Part shown: positions 36,676 through 45,485 of the stretch, piece by piece
Numbering within the stretch: the stretch's first letter is position 1
How the letters are laid out: every line of letters begins with the position of its first letter
DNA from: Zasmidium citrigriseum
Lineage: Eukaryota; Ascomycota; Dothideomycetes; Mycosphaerellales; Mycosphaerellaceae
Direction: 5' to 3'
DNA length: 64,000 bases
NCBI GenBank assembly: GCA_002786025.1
Contig: NHNW01000003.1
Span: 558,001-622,000 of the forward strand
Made by a program: the position numbers and the translations under genes
Notes under the pieces: model-generated
What the model was told of the DNA's origin: nothing
What the model saw: only the letters and a program-made list of their open reading frames with translations
Databases searched by the model: none

Positions 36676-37743
36676 ATGATCGTCGAGATTTGCTGCAACT
36701 GTTATCAGCCAGCACCGAGGCCACTACTCGTCTGCACAAAATGCAGTGAGGGAGTGGATCAGAACGGAAACACCGCACCTGCCATCTACTGCAATACCGA
36801 ATGCCGCGCGAATGACGAGAAGTATCACGAGGAAGACTGCAATACCACCAACGTGCGCAAACAACTCTACCGCGCTGGAGACCTCCTCCAGTCGATCTTT
36901 TACAAGTTTCGAGAGGCGGCATATGATGTGAAGCTTGAGAAGGTGGTCAAGAACGGGGATATTCTACATGTGTACGAAGGCGGATATCTACCTGTCTGGG
37001 GATGCGGGCCTATCTACGAGTTTCCTGATGAGATGGTGTCGGCGTGGGCAGATAAGGTCATGCTGCTCACGTTTTGCGCCTGCGAAGATGCTGTTGCGTT
37101 CATGCATGAGTTGAGCAAGGTCCTGCTTGAAGGTATGATACTATGCGCCACCCTAAGTAAGAGACAGAGAGGCTAACAATACTTCTCAGACATCACCCTT
37201 CGTATTGCAGAGCTTGTGCTTACCGTGAAGCCATCATACTGCGGTCTTGTCCGCTACTACGATGGTGTTCGCCAAGAAGACGTCTGCGGACACACCCTCC
37301 TGCTCGTCGAAGGCCTCGACAATCTAGAATACATGGTGGACATGGCTGGCGCGCAATTCGGACAGCATCGAGCTGTTGTACCAGGAGGAACGTATACCGC
37401 CATGCGGGCTGAAGGAGGCATCGACCGGCGGTCATTTGGTCGGCAAGCGGAGATCTTCGCGGAAATTTCAAATGGTCGAGAAGATTACTCAAACCACGAC
37501 ATGCGATCGATCAAGGTCCAGTTCGAAGCCGCACGGCGTCTGATGCAGTCGATCAAGGAATGGGAGTGCAAGAAGGAGACGAGCCTGCAAAAGCTCCTCT
37601 GTGGAAGCCGCAGGAAGTACGAGCTGGGCAAAGAATCGCTGTTGAGGGATGTGGGCATCGATCTGGACGATTTCTTGAGAGCTGAGCGACTTGAGAGCAC
37701 GCGTATGCATAAGCTGTGTGCTGGTAGAAAAATGCCCACCTGA
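36676..37743 (+). CDS. MYND-finger protein, tandem copy 1
   Basis: Exons 36676-37132 and 37190-37743 (intron GTATGA...TTCTCAG, 57 bp, phase 1) encode 336 residues. The N-terminus is a complete MYND zinc finger. The cysteines in ICCNC and CTKC are followed by YCNTEC and then C-x7-H-x3-C (ending HEEDC). MYND fingers bind proline-rich partner peptides. The rest has no named domain. Segments shared with the two neighbours include YRAGDLLQSIFYKFREAAYD, a HVYEGG stretch, the ELSKVLLEG intron site and DMAGAQFGQ. The C-terminal third is helical and charged. Function is unknown. The same strand and order of three paralogues indicate tandem duplication. Copy 1 has the intact finger and the intron and serves as reference for the other two. 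Confidence 0.82.
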
Positions 37744-38080
37744 AAAGCATGTGGCTACTCAAAGAGATGGATACCAGAGAGAATGTGGCCGAAGCTGTTG
37801 TGTGGCAATAGGAGGATTGCATGGCATATGAGTGTTGGGAAACATCCAGACAGAATGTGGCAGGTACTGGAAGGATTCTCGGTTGCAAAGAGACAGGGAG
37901 TGTTCGAGGCTCCATCTTGGACACCCTATTCTGGAAGACTCTCACCGACGTTCACCATCGAACAAAGCAGAGAACGAGACATAAGCAGCAAGCAGAATGG
38001 ATCATATATGACAGGTCCATGTTGTCGGATCAGATACAACAAGTACCGATTTCTCCAGTCGACGTCTTCGGATTGGGGAT
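37744..38080. other. Short intergenic region between MYND copies 1 and 2
   Basis: There are 337 bases with no recognisable feature. It must hold the end of copy 1 and the promoter of copy 2. The 15-mer found before copies 1 and 3 is absent here. Confidence 0.45.
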
Positions 38081-39205
38081 ATGGCCAAGGCCTTCTGTTC
38101 TGTCTGCGACAGAATCGCTCCACGCCCAATCCTCATTTGCATGCAATGTCCCGAGACACACACTTACTACTGCGATACCAGATGCCGCAACAAGGATAGC
38201 GGCGCTCACCAAAGACAGTGCAACAACTTGATACGCAGAACCATCTATCGCGCTGGTGATCTGCTCCAGGCGATCTTCTATACCTTCCGGGAATCAGCTT
38301 TCGACACCAGGGTCCGGAGCATTACAAAACAAGGCGACTCTCTTCGTGTCTTTGAGGACGTCCTTTTGACGGCTCAGGGGTCGTTCTATCCGTTCCCGAA
38401 TCACCTGGTGCCAGATCAAGATGACAAGGCCAAGCTTCTTACGATGGTATCCTGCGTGGATTCCATTGGGTATACGTTTGAGCTGAGCAAGCTGCTACTG
38501 ACAAGTGAGACACTGACAACACTGAAAGATGTCAAGCGACTAATACGCTTTGTAGATGTAACGAACACAATCGAAGAGACCCTCTACCACAAGCTTCGAA
38601 ACCCATCCAGCACAGTCCGAATCCTTGCGGACAGGAGAGTGGACGACAAGACCTATTTTCATAGTACCCTCACTATCGAAGCAAAAGATGGAAACGCCTA
38701 CGTGATCGACTTGTCCGGCGCACAGAACGATCAATGCGAGCCCGTCACTCCTTTTGAGATCTTCATCAGACGGGATGCGAAAATCTTGGCTCAAATTCAT
38801 CAACACGGATATCACCTGCACCGCTTCAATTGCACTAGAGATGGCACATTCCGTGCTTCAAACGATTCGGATCCGCGTTTGCGATTTGGGCTGCACGAAG
38901 TCCATCAAGCCCTTCTAAAGTCGGTGAGGGATTGGGAGACTGGAAATGGTGTAACGATTGAGAACCTCGTGACATCCTCGCAGGTGGATACGTATCGAAC
39001 GAGCAAAGCATCACTTATTGCGAAGCTTCGGGTGGACTTACCGGCCGCAAGAGCGTCTTGGAAGGTGAGAGGACGTCCTTGCCTGGCAATAAATCCAGTT
39101 CAGGATACAAGGCCTGTGCATCCGAACTTGGACAGACAATGCACGGTGCCTCACGGTCCAGGCTCTCGAGCTCTCAGAAAGTTCATAGCAGATAGAGCGA
39201 AATGA
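38081..39205 (+). CDS. MYND-finger protein, tandem copy 2
   Basis: It begins MAKAFCSVCDRIAPRPILIC and has a complete MYND finger (C-x2-C-x10-C-x2-C, YCDTRC, then C-x7-H-x3-C ending HQRQC). The reading frame is open throughout, but a spliceosomal intron probably lies at 38505-38555 (donor GTGAGA, branch CTAATAC, acceptor TTGTAG, phase 1). This is the same place as the intron of copy 1. Its length of 51 bp is divisible by three and it has no stop codon, so unspliced RNA would still be readable. The spliced protein has 357 residues. Shared family segments are YRAGDLLQAIFYTFRESAFD, LTIEAKDGNAYVIDLSGAQN and, near the end, GPGSRALRKF. Function is unknown beyond likely protein binding by the finger. 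Confidence 0.8.
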   Translation: MAKAFCSVCDRIAPRPILICMQCPETHTYYCDTRCRNKDSGAHQRQCNNLIRRTIYRAGDLLQAIFYTFRESAFDTRVRSITKQGDSLRVFEDVLLTAQGSFYPFPNHLVPDQDDKAKLLTMVSCVDSIGYTFELSKLLLTSETLTTLKDVKRLIRFVDVTNTIEETLYHKLRNPSSTVRILADRRVDDKTYFHSTLTIEAKDGNAYVIDLSGAQNDQCEPVTPFEIFIRRDAKILAQIHQHGYHLHRFNCTRDGTFRASNDSDPRLRFGLHEVHQALLKSVRDWETGNGVTIENLVTSSQVDTYRTSKASLIAKLRVDLPAARASWKVRGRPCLAINPVQDTRPVHPNLDRQCTVPHGPGSRALRKFIADRAK

Positions 39206-39581
39206 TCATTGAAACATAAGCCCCTGATTTGAGATCTAGCCTAAATCTTAGATTCATACATGTACTATGTAGCTAATGATAAGTTACGGTCTTGGCATTC
39301 ACATGCTAGCGTCGCATAAACCGGGAGAGAAGACTATCCACGTCGATTCCACATGCTAGTACTGTGAAACATGCGCAAAACGACTTCATTGTGGGTGAAT
39401 CTAGGAAATTGTGGTCTATGTCCGTTTGTTCCTGGCAATGCACCCTGCCGCCTGACAGCCGCCTGTTCGCCATTCACTCGCACGTCGGCTGTTATTTCGG
39501 CAAGTTCCGCTCTAGTACAAATAGCTGCTTTCGCTGCCACTTCAAACCTCGACACACACTCTCTCCCTCATCGCCGGAAGT
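39206..39581. other. Promoter region of MYND copy 3
   Basis: No gene is visible. It contains the second copy of the 15-mer CTTGGCATTCACATG (39291-39305), 291 bp before the start of copy 3. Confidence 0.45.
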
Positions 39582-40710
39582 ATGGCGCTGGAGACCTGCG
39601 CTGTTTGCCAGAGGACGGCGCCACGGCCCGTCTTGATCTGCACCATCAACATCGACCCGCCAATCTTCTACTGCAGCACCCAGTGTCGCAACCACCAGAC
39701 CCGCAACGTCGTCTATCGCATCGGCGAGCTGCTCCGCGGGATCTTCTATGCTTCCCGCGAGGCGGTATATGACATGAATATCAAGAGAGTGGAGAAGCGC
39801 GACGGAGTTCTGCATGTGTATGAGGGCGAGTATCTGCAACAGCCTGGACCGCCGTACATCTTCTATGGACCTCTCTTCCGGTTTCCGAATGATCTCGTGC
39901 CGGATGCAGAAGATAAGGCCAGGCTGTTGAGCATGCAGGCATGCACTGACGCCAATGCGTACACCTTCGAGCTCGCAAGGACCTTGCTGGAGGGCGTTGC
40001 GACCACGGTCGAGGAGGCATACTTCCACTCCGTGCGAGGCAGCTCAAGCACCATGCGCTACAGGTCGGACGGCGTGCGCGACAAGGCTCACTACGCCCAC
40101 AGCACCCTCGCGATCGAAGCCATCGACGGCGAAGCGTACATCATCGACATGGCCGGTGCACAGAATGGCCAGTTCGAAGCCGTTGTCCCATTCTCCGTCT
40201 ATACTACCCGCGACGCCAAGCAGCTCACTCAGCTTCATCCTCATGGCTACGAACGCCAAATGATCATTGACATGGCCAGCGGCACCCACGGTCTGCAGGA
40301 GGGAAACGACATCCGCGGCTATCAGATCCAATGCCGGGTCGGAGAAGGAGAGCAAGATCAGCTTGAAGAAGGCCGTGGTCGAGTGCTCAGACGCTACCTA
40401 CGAAGAGCACAAAGCATCGCTACTATCCAAGATTCTGGAGGAGTTGAAGGCCTTTGTCGCGGATTGGGAGGGAAAAGGACGGCCACTCGACCCAGTCCTG
40501 TTCCGAAACATTCTGCCTCCTGGCGTGTCGACATTAGGCGAGCACAGATGCATGGTGAAGCCCAAGGGTGCTGGATCTCGTGCGTATCAGAAGTGGCATG
40601 AAGACAACAAGCCAAAGCCGCCGAGCCGTCACGAGGAAGAGATGCGTCGGCTGATCGAGTCGTTGAGGATCGGAGGTGGAAATTTGTTGTCTTCGTCAAG
40701 CAGGCCATAG
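39582..40710 (+). pseudogene. MYND-family tandem copy 3, finger degraded and frameshifted
   Basis: The start MALETCAVCQRTAPRPVLIC aligns with copies 1 and 2. The finger is broken: the second Cys of the second pair is lost (CTIN instead of CTKC or CMQC), and the C-x7-H-x3-C end is deleted so that YCSTQCRN runs almost directly into YRIGELLRGIFYASREAVYD. The intron present in copies 1 and 2 is absent (LLEGVATTVEEA is continuous). Homology then leaves the first frame between about 40265 and 40350. It continues in the next frame with SLKKAVVECSDATYEEHKAS and ends GAGSRAYQKW...LSSSSRP at 40710. Without correction the first frame ends at 40601 with unrelated sequence. A 100-bp GT...CTCAG intron at 40291-40390 could rejoin the frames, but would delete residues that align with the paralogues. 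I favour a recent frameshift. A sequencing error is the main alternative. Confidence 0.6.
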
Positions 40711-41126
40711 ATAAGACGCTTTTGCTTCTTGGAATGATCAGCGGGGTCGGCGGCGGGAGGGATCGTAGAGGTGGTCAGATACTCACGAAAGCGTCCTGAG
40801 CATGGCAAGGAAAGTGCGATCTGGGTATCGAAGAAGTTTGGAAAGAGGAAGCCACGCCAGCGCACGTGGCACAAGCTTAAACAGACGTATGTCTAGATGA
40901 AAGTCTCTCCATTCTCTGGTCTGCTACGACTCCAGTTCCTATGCCTGCCTGTGGTATCCAACGCTCCAATGCCGCTAGTAGATTGATGATGAGAACAAGG
41001 AAATCACAATGGTGCCAGCCGACATCTTTCCCACCCAGCAAAATGAAACATGATGATGAGACATGAATAATATCCTCGCCAGTGGTTCCTGTCGCCAGCG
41101 CGGAATCCCGGCATGCTTTGCCTCTC
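40711..41126. other. Convergent intergenic region
   Basis: Nothing recognisable. It holds the 3' ends of MYND copy 3 and of the minus-strand serine-rich gene. Confidence 0.45.
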
Positions 41127-42215
41127 TCAGTCGCTCAGATCCGGGTTGGCGACGTACAGCCGTACGTTGCTCATGGTCATTGTTCGGTCGTCTACGCTGC
41201 CTCTTCGTTTCAGGTCTTCAGCGGTTGATTGTCGTTGTGCCTTTTCTTCAGCTGTGGGTCCAAGTGGTTTGGGAAGACCACCAACACTTCCAAACTTTTC
41301 TTCATCTCCAGCCTCGTACTCGTTGCCAAAGTAGCTGTCCTGCTCATTCTGGTTCGGCATCGGTGTCTCCTCCTCTCTCAACTCGCCCATGCTATCCACT
41401 GGGCTGACCCCTGGCGGCGTTGAGCCGTTGCTGTATCCGTGGTTCAGACTTGAAGCTTGGTAACTGTGGCTTTTCCGGCCACTGCCCAAGCTACTTCGTC
41501 CACTACCGTTCCTGGTATGGTGTCGAGCACCAGTGTCTTCATCACTGTCATTGCCATCATCCACCTCGGAAGCACTGAGCCTCATAGGCACGCCAGCTCC
41601 ACTAACGACTAGGGCGTTGTAAGCGCTCGCTTTGGGAGCGCCATGATGCCTGATCTTGCTTCTTACACCACCGACCACGCCTGAACTGCTAGTGCTTGTC
41701 CGTATCGATGCATAATTGTGTCCGCCTGCTACTTCCGCCGCAGCCCGCATCTTTGCCTGTCGTTGCGCAGCCAGGATCCGAGGGTCTTCGTGTTGCGCTC
41801 GGTCGCACCAGACAGTGCCCTTCTGCTTCCGCATCAAAGCCACGTAGGATGTGGGCGAGACGGAGGAGTTGCTCCGTGATGAAGTCGAGCGTCTGACTCC
41901 ATCGGTGGTGCTGTATCCGGAGTTTGTCGGCACCCGCTGTAAGCCGGCATTGTTGGTCGAAGAAGTGGACGAGGTGCCATTGGAAAGGGTGCGGCGAGTC
42001 TGCTGACCGGGGAAGGGCGGCTGGTGCTGCTGCTGTGTCATGCTGTAGGCGGGCGAGATGTTGTTCGACGGCGGGGGGTTGTCGAGCGGCATGGCGGTGG
42101 AGGAATTGGTTCGCGTTCGACTGTGCAGTCGGTCCTGGCCGTATTGCGCCTGATATGGCGGCTGCTTGGGCTGCATGCCTGGTAGCGGCTTCCGCGCGAT
42201 GGTTGCGGCGGACAT
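41127..42215 (-). CDS. Conserved-looking serine-rich protein of unknown function
   Basis: The single exon encodes 362 residues starting MSAATIARKPLPGMQPKQPP. Most of the chain is low-complexity Ser/Thr/Asn/Gln/Pro and predicted disordered. One compact segment in the middle (about 127-165) is different: YVALMRKQKGTVWCDRAQ followed by DPRILAAQRQAKMRAAAEV. It looks like a short conserved domain with a Trp-Cys-Asp core and a basic helix. A second ordered piece, SKIRHHGAPKASAYN, follows. I recall similar fungal proteins without a named function and do not assign one. A nuclear or cell-cortex regulatory role is only a guess from the composition. Confidence 0.65.
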   Translation of the reverse strand: MSAATIARKPLPGMQPKQPPYQAQYGQDRLHSRTRTNSSTAMPLDNPPPSNNISPAYSMTQQQHQPPFPGQQTRRTLSNGTSSTSSTNNAGLQRVPTNSGYSTTDGVRRSTSSRSNSSVSPTSYVALMRKQKGTVWCDRAQHEDPRILAAQRQAKMRAAAEVAGGHNYASIRTSTSSSGVVGGVRSKIRHHGAPKASAYNALVVSGAGVPMRLSASEVDDGNDSDEDTGARHHTRNGSGRSSLGSGRKSHSYQASSLNHGYSNGSTPPGVSPVDSMGELREEETPMPNQNEQDSYFGNEYEAGDEEKFGSVGGLPKPLGPTAEEKAQRQSTAEDLKRRGSVDDRTMTMSNVRLYVANPDLSD

Positions 42216-43589
42216 GCTGGCGGCGTGTGTTTTGTGGACGCGGGTAGGTGTCGGGGTGCACTGGCGGGGCAGGCGTCAAGGGATCTCGCTCGCTTCTTAA
42301 ACAACCTGGCCGCAGCTCGGAGATAGGCTGGCGCTGGCGACTGTCGTGCGATTGTGGACCGTCGCTGTCGCTGCCGATAACAAGAGGCGGTCTTCTCTGC
42401 GTGCGCGCAGGAGAGTGGAGCGATAGGTGAGGAGTGAGGCAGATTCGAGGACAGCGCCGAGATAATCTATACTGCGGAACTGCGCAGCGCCTCGCATGCA
42501 AGGATTCGACGGAGCTATCTGGATTCTGCTGACATGGGTGCAGTTAGCTCAAACCGCTCATCACACCGGCTGCATCTGCTGATATTTGCGACTTCCTCGT
42601 GCGGCCTACGACGTCCTGCGGGTTGATTTGTGTGATGAGGCAGGCGAAGGCGCTATCGGTATCGCAGGCCGTCCATGATGATGGCCAAGAGGCCGTCTCT
42701 TTGTGGGGACTTGGAGTCTTGGACTCACCTCTCAAATACAGCTCGAGCGGGACAGTGGTCTGCGAGCAGAGCTAGACGAACGCCTCCAAAGTATCCCACA
42801 CGGTGGCCGGACCACCACGGTTGAATAGAGGTATGGCTTGCAGGATTCGATAGTAGTAATCTTCACAACGGCACCAACAGAAGTCATCAAACAGCGCACA
42901 CCCTGATGATATATACTTCTCCTGCTAGCCACGCTACATGCGGAGACGACATGTGTGCCGGCACATACGAGGTGCCAATCAGGCCGCACTTGCGCTCAAA
43001 TGGCAGGATCATCAGGATGGCCATCGGAAGAATGAAACGCGTGCTCTTCCCGATGCTCGTCATATGGTGGGGATGGCCTTGAACTCTCGTCTGCGGCTCT
43101 GCTACATATCGTCGATGGCCCTCAGAACTGGGCCGTATTCACTCAATCCTGCCTGGTTGGCTCGCTCGTTCTCGAACAGCTACCTTTGCCATCTGCAGGA
43201 CGAGGCTTCGTGCTCCAAGAACAGCTCTACGCAACTGCAGCTATGATAGGCGTCATCATACGATAAAAATGCACGAGCAATTGAGTTCGCTAGATTACAA
43301 CGACTTCGGTTGCCGGCTCAGCCTTTTCCAAGCTGGCCGCCACTGAAACTGGCAAGAAGCTGTCCCCAAAGCGAGTCAGTTCTCGCCTAATCAAGCCTCC
43401 GTCCTACACACCAACTTTTCCGAGACTTGGAGCTTTCGGCTATGTGCAGTATCTCGCAGCTATTAGCCTCCCAAAGATCTCATCTTAGCAACTGCACCCA
43501 GCTTGCGAGATCCCATGACGCCGTATCTCGCATTTCAGGGTCCTCTTCTAGGGGGTTTTAAGAAAACGGCTGCTATTTGGAGACTCACG

Positions 43590-43636
43590 CACGCGGTGAT
43601 CAAAAAAGCCCGTACACTATAAACAGCTGCCCTCGC
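43590..43636 (+). repeat. Left terminal inverted repeat of the MITE
   Basis: These 47 bp start CACGCGGTGATC and end CAGCTGCCCTCGC. They are the exact reverse complement of 43960-44006. Confidence 0.9.
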
Positions 43637-43959
43637 TTTCCTCTATCAATTTCTCGACAACGCAATGTCGAAACAACACAAAAATAACATCGCTGTACTC
43701 GTTGTATCTGTCGCTACAAGATGGTATAACTTTTGTAGTTGTTTAATGTTATATTGCCTTCCCAAAAAGTGTCTTCTTAATACCTACCTCCGCATAGATT
43801 TTAGCTTTATGGCTATGATTTCTAACGACGATATCTCGCGACGACGATGTCGGAGAGAGATATCAAAGACATCAATATAATCCTTAAACTGCGCGCTATA
43901 AGACTATATCTATTTGCGGGTTGTTGTGATCTTTAGCGATAGAGATATCGTAGAGAAGG

Positions 43960-44006
43960 GCGAGGGCAGCTGTTTATAGTGTACGGGCTTTTTTGATCAC
44001 CGCGTG
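43960..44006 (-). repeat. Right terminal inverted repeat of the MITE
   Basis: These 47 bp start GCGAGGGCAGCTG and end GATCACCGCGTG. They are the exact reverse complement of 43590-43636. Confidence 0.9.
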
Positions 44007-45485
44007 TCACGCTATCCGGATGCAACCTCCAGCTTCTTCGCTCCCGCGCCGGGTCAGGCACCGTTGCACGAGCCGGTCGCCGCTGTTACGAGATGTCAGC
44101 CAAGAGTGTCACGGTACCTTTTTCTATGCTCTTCTTTTCGTATCCTGCGCTCCCAGGAACCATTCAACCTCTCTGTCAATCCCGTGTCGTCGGGACGGGA
44201 GCACAGCATAGCCATCGCCCTATAAGAACCTCAGCGCGCTGCGTCATGCACGCTATAGGAGAGTTGAGATATCTTCGTCCCATCTCCACGAGAGTTGCCA
44301 CGCGGCTGAGCGATCGGTTTTAGACCAGATGCCGTTCGTTTCGCCTTCGGAGTGGCCGTCCCCGGAATCTCTTTCTCTTCGCTGGAACGCGATAGAAGAA
44401 ATGCAGAGTCATGCCTCTTCTTCGGACCGACATGGTCTGGCTATGTGAGACCCATCTTGAAACGAGGATATTTCGATCGCCATACTGTCCGACGTCGGGT
44501 GGAAGGGCGAAGAGAACACTTCTCGCGCCTGCAGCATCTTCTCACGCCGGCGCGAGTATCATCCGACGGCTGAGAAGAATGCGCAAGAACCGGCCACGAC
44601 CAGTCGAGCGACGATGGAAGAAGGCCTTCAGCACTGCAGTGAGCATGTCTGATCCACATAGTAGTGTGGTGAGCGCTATGGGACGAGGTTTTCAGCCTCA
44701 TGCACCCTAAGAGAAGTACCCACATGGCCACCATGCTCGGATGGGGCCATCCAGAAGCCGCACATGGGCAAGATGCGAAACTGAGAGGAAGCACTCAGCC
44801 TGTTGTTCTGCCAGTCGCTGAGTAACCTCTTGCTCAGAGACCTCATGACTACATAGTAGAGACGTGGAAGTTTCTAAACGGGCCAACCTAGTGCTGCCCT
44901 CGCTGATTGAGCTTTATAGGTGACTGGACGGAGTCTCGAATACTATCTCTCAAAGAGGACTTCGCTCCTGCGACGTTCGCTACGATTTGCGGTGCACCAA
45001 TCACCATTCGAGCTGCGAATTTCGCGATGAGCGGATGAACTGTGTAGCTCTGCCCTCAAGCAGGATGATGATGGCACGGCGGTAAAGATCATCAGCCGCC
45101 GGGTAGGGTGACTGTCTATACGCGCACTCAATGATAGAGTGTGCCGAACAGGCGTGTATACTCACAACTCAAGTCCATCATTATAGTGAACTGGGCGAGT
45201 AGCTGCTTAGGCACGGCCAGCCCTAGACGGAAGATAGGTCGGTGGGGCAGCTGAACAAAAGGGCCCTGTTCTAAGCATGCGTCTACCCTCGAAGGATTGT
45301 GCGATAGTAGGGGCAGATGACATGGGTATAACAGCACATCTTCAAAAGGAACGCTGTTGCTTGACTTCTTCTCAAATTAATTGTTCACCAGTCTTCGACT
45401 CGACGCCAACTGCAAAAGTTTAAAGAGACCCAAGGACGTCATATCTTCACTTTTGCCAACATCACCATAAACTACATCACCCATC

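Larger units (their letters stand above)
43585..44011. mobile_element. MITE-like non-autonomous DNA transposon with target-site duplication
   Basis: A 417-bp element (43590-44006) is bounded by 47-bp terminal inverted repeats that match without a mismatch and begin CACGCGGTGATCAAAAAAGC. It is flanked on both sides by TCACG (43585-43589 and 44007-44011), a 5-bp target-site duplication. The interior is AT-rich and carries only a 71-codon frame without transposase features, so the element is non-autonomous. Similarity of the two ends continues imperfectly for about 12 bp beyond the perfect repeats. A 5-bp duplication does not fit Tc1/mariner (TA), hAT (8) or Mutator (9-11). I leave the superfamily open. 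Perfect repeats suggest a young insertion or strong selection on the ends. Confidence 0.85.
42216..45485. other. 3.3-kb gene-poor region containing a MITE
   Basis: Apart from the inverted-repeat element at 43590-44006, no gene or named feature is visible. Frames are short (up to about 120 codons), overlap on both strands and have no family resemblance. The left end is the promoter of the minus-strand serine-rich gene and the right end that of the glycosyltransferase. Confidence 0.5.

Noticed and set aside
39582..40601. Reading MYND copy 3 as one intact 339-codon gene
   Set aside because: The last 80 codons do not resemble the paralogues, while the neighbouring frame continues the alignment to 40710.
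42540..42620. tRNA-like A box (TTAGCTCAAACC)
   Set aside because: No matching B box or cloverleaf within 100 bp. I found no convincing tRNA anywhere in the window.
43665..43880. 71-codon frame inside the MITE
   Set aside because: AT-driven composition, no transposase motif; it is too short.
43590..44006. Transib/RSS-like ends (CAC start, A-rich run then CC, 5-bp duplication)
   Set aside because: The 5-bp duplication fits Transib, but the ends start CACGCGG, not the expected heptamer, and the A-run follows directly instead of after a 12- or 23-bp spacer. No transposase is present to decide.
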